Shown in pieces: positions 44,001-52,419 of a stretch of DNA of 64,000 bases. This DNA comes from Patiria miniata (taxonomy: Eukaryota; Echinodermata; Asteroidea; Valvatida; Asterinidae), in NCBI RefSeq assembly GCF_015706575.1, contig NW_024037076.1:4622777-4686776 (forward strand), written 5' to 3'. Position 1 is the first letter of the stretch. The number at the start of each line of letters is the position of its first letter. The translations under genes and the position numbers were made by a program. The notes under the pieces were generated by a model that was not told where the DNA came from, made no database searches, and saw only the letters and a program-made list of their open reading frames with translations.

Positions 44001-45550
44001 GGTTGAGATATAGGACAGAGGTGAATCGAGTGGGGGATCAGCGTATAAGATGTACCTTTGTTACGGGCGCACCGTCATCTCCGGCGTTGGGTCTCAAGCC
44101 GTACACCTGAATCCCCACTTCAAAAACTCTTTCCGTCGCCGCCAAATCCTCCATGGTGAACCCTTGAGAGACATCCTTTTCAGTTGCCTCTGTGAATCTC
44201 TGGGCGAGTTCACGCGTTGGTCTTTCCAGCGCTTGCAGCTGTGCGCCGCGATGACGAGCCAAACTTCTGAAAAAACAGAGATTGTCCGTATACTGTTGTC
44301 CGCTGTGGGCATTATGCGTCATAGAGTCAATTGTGTTTGATGTAGTCGGGAACGTGAGGCGGTGGCGCGCCAATGTAAAATTGCGGCATTTTGTTGACAT
44401 ATACCGCGACATTGGTCATAAACACCACTGTCCATTTGGTGTTTGGGCGCTGTTGTCGAATGAATTCTAAAATGTCCGCATTTTCAAACTGGGCGATCAG
44501 ATGTTCGATGTCATCCCGAGAGCTGATGGTAACGGGGGTGGACGGAAAGCTTGCGTTATTGTCGCTGGGATGAAAGTACCGCAGTTCGCCGGTTTCCGTG
44601 TGGCGCAGGATGAAGCCAAATGACAGGCTTATTTTGGCGCGACACGTCAATCGTTGAAATACAGCCTCCAAAATTCTCCGGATGTTCGCACCAGGCCGTG
44701 ACATCCTGATGTTGTAGATGTCCTGTACCGGCCTCCCCGTTATGAGGCGTGTTCTGATGGTGCTCCAGTTTGTACGGTAAATGGGAGCAAGTTCATCTGC
44801 ATTTTGCATACTTGCTTGGGAAAAGTCCAAAGTGTCCTCACGGAGTACATCATCGATATCATTGACCGGAGATTGAGGGTTCGGATTTTGCTGATCATCA
44901 ATATCACTGACCGGAGATTGAGGGTTCGGATTTTGCGGTGGGTCATCGCTATTCACCGGTTGAGGCGTTGCAGGAGATGTCCTGCGGTGAAATGTGATAA
45001 AATGACGTTTCAAAGAGTCTGCGCGACTAAACGTCTTACCGCATGCAGGACACCTTGGTGGATCATTGCGTTTCTTGGTTGCGGGTTGAGCCGGGGTTGG
45101 TGGCGGTGGGTCGGGCCAGTGGCTGCATCCGGGCTGGTCCTCCGAACGAGAAGATGCCGCAACGGTAGGACGATCGACTTCGAGCGTGGGTTGAGCCGGG
45201 GTTGGTGGCGGTGGGTCGGGCCAGTGGCTGCATCCGGGCTGGTCCTCCGAACGAGAAGATGCCGCAACGGTAGGACGATCGACTTCGAGCGTGGGTTGAG
45301 CCGGGGTTGGTGGCGGTGGGTCGGGCCAGTGGCTGCATCCGGGCTTGTCCTCCCAACGAGTAGATGTTTTCCCGTGTTGCGTGCGCAGGTGACGCTTCAT
45401 GTTGTCTTTGCGTTGGAATGTGGCGCTACATATTGGACAAACCACATTCTTCTCACCGACATGAATTTTCTTATGACGTCGAAGTGTGTCCATTCGGGAG
45501 ATTGTTTTCGAGCAGATTAAACATTCGTGGAGACTGGGCTGTCTTCCCAT
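41058..45550 (-). pseudogene. Protein-primed DNA polymerase B with N-terminal zinc fingers, broken
   Basis: The Polinton PolB, which replicates the element from protein-primed ends. Order: two C2H2 fingers (CLICSKTISRMDTLRRHKKIH, shortened here to its borders CLIC..KKIH, and CPIC..RTQH), three copies of a Pro-rich 36-residue repeat, a third finger (CPAC..ITFH), a conserved N-terminal region, exonuclease motifs (ATYDYECYFE; VIGFNSSKYDMNVI; VWYNNLDVV), polymerase motif A (GFDANALYLW) and motif B (KLLGNSAYRKT). Breaks: frameshift near 44335, in-frame TGA at 44038, frameshift in a nine-T run near 42712, in-frame TGA at 42182, and near 41450 a deletion with frameshift that removes the motif C (DTDS) region. 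Catalysis is therefore lost. Confidence 0.88.
45066..45360. repeat. 108-bp tandem repeat inside PolB N-terminus
   Basis: Almost three copies of a 108-bp unit (36 residues, containing SHWPDPPPPTPAQPTLEVDR) between the second and third zinc fingers. The unit is a multiple of three, so the frame is kept. Confidence 0.9.
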
Positions 45551-45807
45551 CTGCAGCTTCTTTGAGGGTACGACCAAAGGTTCCCAATACAACAGAGAGG
45601 GGGGGGGAAGTGGATAACAAGATTTAGTGACAATATTAATTTACTAACGATTATCTGTGTGGGTTTTTTTTTTTTTTTTTTTCAGTGTGTTTTGGCTGAA
45701 CGGCATTGGTAAAGCAATTCGTGAAATTACAATAATGCCGACAACAGTGTACTAGTCGCGTATAGTATGCAGCGATTCGCTAAAGAAAGCAAAGATAATG
45801 CCCTTAC

Positions 45808-46152
45808 TTTGTTATACATGTACATCTCATCGGCGATTCTTTGGATCTCATCCAGCTGGCTTGCGGTGTAATCGGGACTTTCAAACGGCTGTAACACGTT
45901 GGGTTCGTTGTTGGTTAAGTCGTCCTCCATTCTTTGAATCTCCTCCAGTTGGCTATCGGTGTAGTCAGGGCTGTCCCAAGGCTGATTCATGATAGGTGCG
46001 TTGACGGTCTCATCCAGCTGGCTTGCGGTGTAATCGGGACTTTCAAACGACTGTAACACGTTGGGTTCGTTGTTGGTTAAGTCGTCCTCCATTCTTTGAA
46101 TCTCCTTCAGTTGGCTATTGGTGTAGTCAGGGCTGTCCCAAGGCTGATTCAT
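45808..46152 (-). CDS. Acidic SPDYT-repeat protein, probable first exon of PolB
   Basis: From ATG 46152, 115 codons encode two copies of a ~56-residue acidic unit with motifs SPDYTxSQLxEIQRMEDDL and NEPNVLQ. A GTAAGG donor follows at 45807 in phase 0. A CAG acceptor directly before the PolB ATG at 45550 (also phase 0) would join it to the zinc-finger region across a 257-bp intron. The join is inferred from splice signals only. Without splicing the frame runs to 45727 and ends in a hydrophobic tail. The repeat resembles no domain I can name. Confidence 0.5.
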
Positions 46153-46306
46153 GATAGGTGCGTTGACGGTCGAGTGTTGTTCGAAAGAAAATGATGATTG
46201 CAGCCTCTTGGTGAATCGATGGCGAATATTTTGGTCTCAGTGTGCGGCCTCCTTTGCATAACAGCTTTCCATCTCTCCCATCCAACCACGCGCAAGCTAG
46301 TCTCTG

Positions 46307-46425
46307 CACATCACCTCTCACCTCCTACTCTATGAATATTAAAATCTTTCGAAGCAAAGTTCGTTACACATCACCTCTCGCCTCCTACTCTATGAATATT
46401 AAAATCTTTCGAAGCAAAGTTCGTT
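46307..46425. repeat. 59-bp tandem duplication
   Basis: Two nearly identical copies of a block with 'cacctctcacctcctactct' and 'aaaatctttcgaagcaaagt'. Confidence 0.9.
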
Positions 46426-46438
46426 AATGAGTTTCTCT

Positions 46439-46898
46439 TAAGACAAGTCCATACCCGCCTTCGTTGGCAAGACTGCCCGCGTATAATTATTATTATTTAT
46501 TTTTTCGGCAGTGGAGTCTGCAGGAGCCCACCCGCGTAAATACAAAGTTCTTTACCGAGCTGTTTGTCTTAGTGTTGCTCTGATTACCCATCGCCAGCTG
46601 TTGCACTCCTTATTACCGAGCTGTTTGTCTTAGTGTTGCTCTGATTACCCATCGCCAGCTGTTGCGCTCCTTATTACTGAGCTGTTTGTCTTAGTGTTGC
46701 TCTGATTACCCATCGCCAGCTGTTGCGCTCCTTAAGACAAGTCCATACCCGCCTTCGTTGGCAAGACTGCCCGCGTATAATTATTATTATTTATTTTTTT
46801 CGGCAGTGGAGTCTGCAGGAGCCCACCCGCGTAAATATAAAGTTCTTTACCGAGCTGTTTGTCTTAGTGTTGCTCTGATTACCCATCGCCAGCTGTTG
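46439..46898. repeat. Nested direct repeats upstream of RNR gene
   Basis: A ~165-bp block starting 'aagacaagtccatacccgcc' occurs at about 46439-46604 and again at 46733-46898. Between them its last ~60 bp ('accgagctgtttgtcttagt' onward) is repeated in tandem. No open frame is credible here. Confidence 0.9.
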
Positions 46899-47031
46899 CG
46901 CGAGCCCGCCCGCGGGAATGCAGTTATCTAGTTATGCTCTGGACTAAACATTACCCACCACCAGCATATAAACATTACTAGTTGCGCGAATGTATCATCG
47001 AAAGCGTTAATAAAAGAGACACATTTTGGGG

Positions 47032-47037
47032 TATATA
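47032..47037 (+). promoter_or_regulatory. TATA box of RNR-like gene
   Basis: TATATA in the context gggGTATATAGAC, 68 bases before the ATG at 47105. The spacing suits a eukaryotic promoter with a short leader. The only plus-strand gene in the element lies directly downstream. Confidence 0.45.
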
Positions 47038-47104
47038 GACGAACCGCTTAAAGTTCTTATTTTCAAAGCTCGCTTGTACCCTCAGTCTTGCTGCTGTCGT
47101 CAAT

Positions 47105-48027
47105 ATGGCTCAAAGCAAATTCGATTCCTACTCTTCATCTTGTAATGATGTGGACGAAAACCAAGATTTACTTCAAGTGGAACCTTTTCTTTGTGAGACC
47201 ACCCATCGGTTTGTCCTTTTCCCTATTCAATATGAGGTAAGCGGCATTATACCAGAAGCAAAACGTACTTATTTCAACTTGAGCGTATAACTATTGCTAT
47301 ATCAAAATTAATACTAGTAATAATAAAAAAAAAAAAAAAAACCCAACAACAACAACAACAAAAAACGGGGAAAATGTCTGATCCAATTTTCCTCCCTTTT
47401 AATTGTAGGATATTTGGTTAATGTACAAGAAAGCAAAAGCTTCATTCTGGACGGTCGAAGAAGTTGATCTCTCGAAGGACCTACCACACTGGGAATCTCT
47501 CAAGCGGGAGGAGAGAAAATTCATCTCTCACGTTTTGGCTTTCTTCGCGGCCAGCGACGGCATTGTAAACGAAAACCTCCTTCAGCGTTTTACTCGAGAG
47601 GTTCAGGTACTTGAGGCGCGATGCTTCTACGGGTTTCAGTTCACCATGGAGAACATTCACTCGGAAATGTACAGCTTGTTGATCGACACCTACATCAGAT
47701 ACCCGGAAGAGAGGTGGGTGTTTAACTATCTGTTTTTTTGTAGGCACGTATGAGGAGGGGGGGATTGACTTTTCATATACTTATTGTTCATTTCGTAATT
47801 TATTTATATATTTTTTTAAAGTTACGTATTAATTTCTTTTACGCAGGACTTTTTTGTTTAACGCCATTGAGACGCTACCTTGCATCAAACAAAAGGCTGA
47901 CTGGGCGCTAAACTGGATTAATTCGGAAACGTCCACCTACGGTGAGAGAGTCGTGGCCTTTGCCGCGGTGGAGGGGATTTTCTTCTCGGGATCTTTCGCC
48001 TCCATCTTTTGGCTGAAAAAACTATAA
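47105..48027 (+). pseudogene. RRM2-like: Ribonucleotide reductase small subunit (R2) with introns, truncated
   Basis: Three exons, 47105-47236, 47409-47713 and 47847-48027, with borders GAG|GTAAGC..TGTAG|GAT and AGAG|GTGGGT..CGCAG|GAC, join in frame to 205 codons of class Ia R2, which supplies the tyrosyl radical for making dNTPs. Visible iron/radical residues: Asp in EEVDLSKD, Glu-His-Tyr in [11 protein letters not shown], Glu in [12 protein letters not shown]. It stops at IFWLKKL*, so the last iron-binding Glu/His pair and the rest of the helical domain are missing; the protein cannot be active as it stands. It lies inside the Polinton inverted repeats, opposite in strand to the other genes. 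Two introns indicate capture of host genomic DNA rather than an RNA-copied or old viral gene. Confidence 0.85.
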
Positions 48028-48059
48028 CTAAGTGCATGATATCACTGGTCAATGACTAT

Positions 48060-48458
48060 TTACTCGATATTCTCCACTACGTTTTGAATGAGTTCAGTAG
48101 TGTTATCGAACAAGGACGAATAAAATGAAAATCCAATTTCTTCTAAGTCGTCTTTCCATTCATTTAAAATGTCTTCAATCATGGAACTCAAATCGGTGTC
48201 CAAGTCCATCCCCGCTCCAATGACTGAACCGCCTCCCAAAAGACTAACGACTGCATGAAACACCGGGCGCACTCTACTGACGTTTAACGATGCCATTACT
48301 TCCTCGATGTGCAGGGGCACAAAATCATCTATGCGATTTTCAGGATTCACTCCAAAAAACAGGCATGCGTGGTCCCATTGACTGGGCCAGTCTTTCTCAC
48401 ATCCCTCGCAACCCAGCTGGCCTTGTGCGTGGTAGACAAGCTTGAGCACATCGTCCAT
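48060..48458 (-). CDS. Unknown acidic protein with C-x2-C..SQ..H-x-C motif
   Basis: A 132-residue protein from ATG 48458 (the reading is open five codons further without ATG). The N-terminal part reads YHAQGQLGCEGCEKDWPSQW followed by DHACLFF, a Cys/His pattern that could bind zinc. A Gly-rich hydrophobic stretch (VVSLLGGGSVIGAGMDL) and an acidic C-terminus (SSMIEDILNEWKDDLEEIGF) follow. I have an impression that similar CEGCE..PSQ..H-C proteins occur with other large DNA-virus-like elements of marine invertebrates, but cannot verify it. It converges with the truncated RNR gene (33 bases between stops). Function unknown. Confidence 0.55.
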   Translation of the reverse strand: MDDVLKLVYHAQGQLGCEGCEKDWPSQWDHACLFFGVNPENRIDDFVPLHIEEVMASLNVSRVRPVFHAVVSLLGGGSVIGAGMDLDTDLSSMIEDILNEWKDDLEEIGFSFYSSLFDNTTELIQNVVENIE

Positions 48459-48596
48459 GATGAACTTAGTCAAGATCCGCTTGGTGAGTGTTCTCGCTCT
48501 GTCTCGTCGTCCAACAATGTCGTTGTTTGTGGGGTCTGTGTAAAGAGTTTAAGGGAAAAAAATAAAATAAAACTGAGGTTGTGGTAAAGAAGAGAT

Positions 48597-49183
48597 CTAG
48601 ACCAAATCTATAGCCTCTGCGATTGCCTTTCTTTGATCGATCAACTTCGTCCACTCCTCGGCGGTCAAATTCAGCCCTTTTTTACCCGCCAGTAGCTTAG
48701 TTTTGTTCTCGTTGTAGTAGTACTCTCGAATGTTAACGTAGACACGGCTCTTAAAACGTTTCACATAGGCATACCGCTCACCTCCAATATGAAATCTGAC
48801 GGCGTTCCTCTCGTTTTCCTCGTGGTCCGGGTCTGGGGTGAACTTCCTCTTCTCGCGTTTTCCCTTGACGAACGGGGCCGGGAGAGATCCATGGGTAGGT
48901 TCCCGGACAACTCCGCCATGGCGGCCGCCAACATATCTGGTGCAGGTCCGGAGTCCGCTTGGCTCTCCTCCTCTATCGACGGCAGGATGGTCGGTATAGA
49001 CCACACACTTTCTCGGGTAATAATGTTATAGTAGTACGCTCTCTTCTCATTCGTGCTGAAACCTTCGCGCCATCCTCTTTTAACTTGAGCGTGAGATAAC
49101 TTCTTTACACCGTCAGGCGATCCGGTAGCCATTTCACTCGTTGGCGGTGATGGTGGTGCGATGTGTCCCATTGTTGCAGCCAT
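48597..49183 (-). pseudogene. WW-domain plus PC4/p15 (Sub1-like) protein, frameshifted
   Basis: From ATG 49183 the first frame encodes a WW-like module (GWREGFSTNEKRAYYYNI, then RESVW), then a low-complexity linker. About 48880-48905 the coding moves to another frame, which carries a complete PC4 C-terminal domain: RFHIGGERYAYVKRF, KSRVYVNIREYYYNE, KKGLNLTAEEWTKLI. PC4/p15 is a transcription coactivator that binds single-stranded DNA; WW modules bind proline-rich peptides. One single-base indel in a C/G-rich stretch (ctctcccggcccc) would explain the break, so it could be a sequencing error. It is the gene nearest the right inverted repeat. Confidence 0.7.
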
Positions 49184-49461
49184 TTTTGTAGTTCGTTTTG
49201 ACAATACCAGTCAGAAATTCTGATGTCTTCGGACGTTGGTTAGCAAATGATTCCCAATCCCAACAGCTCCAGTTTTTATACACTCCAGTAACGCGTATTG
49301 TATCCACATTGCATCATCACCGCTTACCGGTCAACCAATCAGCAACCAACACATATTTTTCATGTTTCAACTTGTCCGGTCTTGTCGAAACGTGTCCGTG
49401 ACGTCGCCAACGTGACGTCATACGGCCGATGTTGTCTTACGATCCATTTCACGCCTGTACC

Positions 49462-49623
49462 CCAAACTCCACCTCAACGGGTGGACCCCCAAATACCGCC
49501 TCAGCTGGGGTCCGACCCACCTCGATGCCTCACGCGACTCAGGCCTCCCATGCCTCACGCAACCTCAGGCCTCCCACACAAATGTGGCCTCAACGGGGGT
49601 CGAAATGCTCCACATATACTACT
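49462..49623. repeat. Polinton right terminal inverted repeat
   Basis: About 162 bp ending ccacatatactact, the reverse complement of 26711-26871 apart from roughly ten changes. The shared string extends one base further outward (g at 49624 against c at 26710). Confidence 0.9.
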
Positions 49624-49624
49624 G

Positions 49625-50275
49625 TTATTTGACAGAAAAACAGTAAAATTTGTACATTTGTTTGAAAAAGCTTCAATCCTTTCAAACAAACTCTTGCATA
49701 ATGGGACAGGTTGGCTAGTCTAGGTGCTGAGGTTCACTGGGAAACGGACTTCGTCCGATGGCCGGATCCGCGTTTTGCCCGAAATTTACCAATAATTTCA
49801 CAACATTTTTATGTGACTGTAGATTGTTTATAAATTGAATCGTAATTAAGGCAATACTACAAATCTGGATGTGATTTTAAGTGTTTATAGTGTATTTTGA
49901 GTAATTCTGGGGAATTTGGCAGATTTTTAATGAATCTGACAGATTTCTGATGTGCATTTAGCAGAACTTGGCTCTGACCTTACGGTCACCCTGGCTGACG
50001 TTGACAGGCAATTGCACGCACAGTGCCGCACTCTCCATGGACTTTGTACACAACCGCTGGCTGAAGTGGCGTGTGGATACTGTATTCTTTCGGTTTGTTT
50101 TAGCGGCTGTGCCACATGCGTAAAGGTAGCCACGTATTCGGCCAGATACTCTGCCGCGGATTAAAACGTACGGAGGCCAATAAACAACACTACTGCTGTG
50201 ATTAATTTTTGATGGTTTATGCGGATTAATCTACAGGCATTAACTACTGTTTCGTGTATTTTTTTGGCAGCTATT
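49625..50275. other. No gene recognised
   Basis: Right flank of the Polinton. AT-rich, with a CpG-containing block at about 49745-49780. No splice-bounded reading was found. Confidence 0.4.
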
Positions 50276-50278
50276 TTA

Positions 50279-50482
50279 TGTGACGTCGCGTTTATGCAAA
50301 TTGCTTGTCGAGCGAGGGCGCAAGTTGCAAATGCGACGGCTGTTTCCTGTACCATGCATTTATCTTCTGGGGGCCACGTTCACTGATCTCGATTCAGGAT
50401 CTACGGCAAAGGAAACAGCCGTCGCATTTGCAACTCGCGCCCTCGCGCTCGACAAGCAATTTGCATAAACGCGACGTCACAG
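50279..50482. mobile_element. Foldback element with ~70-bp arms
   Basis: Left arm from about 50279 (tgacgtcgcgtttatgcaaa..gccgtttcc-type) and right arm to about 50482 are reverse complements with few mismatches, around a ~55-bp loop. It contains octamer-like ATGCAAAT and TGACGTC motifs in the arms. The RNA or single strand would form a long hairpin. Non-coding. Confidence 0.8.
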
Positions 50483-51344
50483 CTTGAGGTCATCTCTCGT
50501 CACATTCAAAATGGCTGCCATCACCAGACGTTTTACGAGTGCATATGGGCTCCAGAAAGATTCAAGAATATCTCGGAAAATTGAACATCATTACACCTAA
50601 GCATCTCAGAAGTGATAGATGAAACATCATAGAATACAACCATATGTAAGAAACGGACCGCAGTTTTTTATGAAAACGTCCTCAGTAGTGCGCGGACCAC
50701 GGTGTGTGGCCTTAGGTTCAGCGCAGCATACCGACGGCCACACTAGTGGGGCTATCCCCCCCCCCCAAAAAAAAACCCACATTATTTTGTGCAAAAACAA
50801 TTGTTAGCCGCCCCAAAAGCCAAATCGTGGATGCGCCACTGCCTCAAAACCTTTGAGAATTTTGTCAGATAAAGAGTCAGTCAAGTTGGCCTGAATTTGT
50901 TTTGCATGTTTTTTTCTGCACCCAAGTCAAGGTCCCAGTCAGTCTGGAGGAAGTCCACTATTTTTATTTAAATGATTGATACTGATAGACATAGCCCAGC
51001 TTGAGTAACTCCAGCTGACATGCTCATATTCATTCACATGTAGCGCTGGAGGAGTGGTCTGTTGGTTTTATGTGGTAGCAAGAGACCCCCAAAAAACGGC
51101 CTCTCCAAAATTGTCCAAATTTCACCTCTTTTATCCCACCCCAGATTCCTACTACCTACCTCATACCATTCAGCAGTCATTCACGAAGCTACTGATCGAC
51201 TTGACACCGACCAAAAAACTAAAATATGAACATTATTGATGAATTTGTTGACTTATCCGTTAAATCCGTGCAGTACCAATGCTGTCGTCCATGATGATCG
51301 GTTAATTTGCGCACGGCACACTCACACGTGACCTAAACAATCGA

Positions 51345-52417
51345 AAAAAATCTGCTAAATCGGCTAGATCATCCTGATCGCGTCGCCTTGCGCGCGCTCC
51401 ACTCGTGGGCACATGCAGTGTGCGCGATGCATGTGGGTACCATACCGCTTTCAAGCGCCGCTAGTGGGTTCCATTTTCGTCTGGTGCCAAAAATCTGCTA
51501 AATCGGCTAGATCATCCACGACATGGCACCAGACGAAAATGGAACCCACTAGCGGCGCTTGAAAGCGGTATGGTACCCACATGCATCGCGCACACTGCCG
51601 GTCATACTAAAAAGCGTCAACACAGCGTCAACACACTCCAAAGCGTCAACACAGCGTCAACACATCCAAAATGCATCAAAAGTGACAAAAGCAGTATGTA
51701 ACCCATACATTATGGACAGAAACAAGATTTGGCTTAAAATTAATAGGTTAAACGTCTGTTAAGCGTCTGAAAATTGCGATTATCCGTTCAAGAATATTGG
51801 CTCTCCGTGCCCCTCCGAAATCGGCTGCCATGTTGCCTCGGTAGACCATACCATTATGCTAAAGGGTGACAACGTTGTACAATAAACCAACAGAGAGGGC
51901 GCGGCCGGCCAATACCAAAAGATGTCCATTTCAATAAAGTATAAAATGAAACATAAACACAACTCACAAATTAATGATCCACCACTCCGATCCTCAGTCC
52001 TTACAGATCTGGTATCCCTCTGTTAATGTTTATGACACGATAATGTCATTACCTACACACCCCTACTTGAAATGGTGTAGTCCAAGCTTTGTGCGAAGTC
52101 AAGATGGCGGACAACGGCCGTGCAAGTGAAAGGTCATTTTTTTCGCGTGAAAATACTATATTTGTTACCACGAAATGGAAACTCAATCCAATGGAAAATC
52201 TCTTTTATTCTATGCTTTACAATTATATACCATTTTTGTCAATTCAGAATGTGTTTTGGATGTGTTGACGGTGTGTTGACGCTTCTGTCATGTGTTGACG
52301 CTGTGTTGACGCTGTGTTGATGCTTTTTAGTGCGACCCCACACTGCATGTGCCCACGAGTGGAGCGCGTGCAGGGCGACGCGATCAGGATGTTCTAGCCG
52401 ATTTAGCAGATTTTTCG
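51345..52417. mobile_element. Inverted-repeat element with nested foldback and GCGTCAACACA repeats
   Basis: The ends aaaatctgctaaatcggcta (about 51348) and tagccgatttagcagatttt (to about 52415) are the outer parts of ~80-bp inverted repeats that include 'ctccactcgtgggcacatgc'. Next inside come short tandem GCGTCAACACA units (about 51612-51663) and their complements (about 52258-52322). A second foldback (arms about 51412-51489 and 51526-51600, with 'aagcgccgctagtgggttcc') is nested in the left arm. It has no transposase; the target duplication is not clear. Confidence 0.7.
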
Positions 52418-52419
52418 GT

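Larger units (their letters stand above)
26711..49623. mobile_element. Polinton/Maverick (adintovirus-like) element with cargo genes
   Basis: A 22.9-kb element bounded by inverted repeats that start AGTAGTATATG, consistent with the 5'-AG..CT-3' ends of Polintons. It encodes the family set: adenain-like protease, double-jelly-roll major capsid protein, penton-type minor capsid protein, chromodomain integrase, packaging ATPase and protein-primed PolB. A 2,053-bp block is present in five tandem copies; without the four extra copies the element would be about 14.7 kb, near the low end of usual. The right arm adds ribonucleotide reductase, an unknown protein and a WW-PC4 protein. No 6-bp target duplication is visible (cctgcc on the left, gttatt on the right). 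Several essential genes are broken, so it is a defective, host-integrated copy. Confidence 0.93.

Noticed and set aside
29238..44040. A recoded genetic code (TGA read as an amino acid)
   Set aside because: One normal element gene ends in TGA, host-type genes look standard, and frameshifts accompany the TGAs in PolB. Decay is simpler.
45063..45520. Long open frames in other phases over the PolB zinc-finger region
   Set aside because: They are shadows created by the 108-bp in-frame repeat; only one frame has C2H2 fingers and conserved PolB N-terminal motifs.
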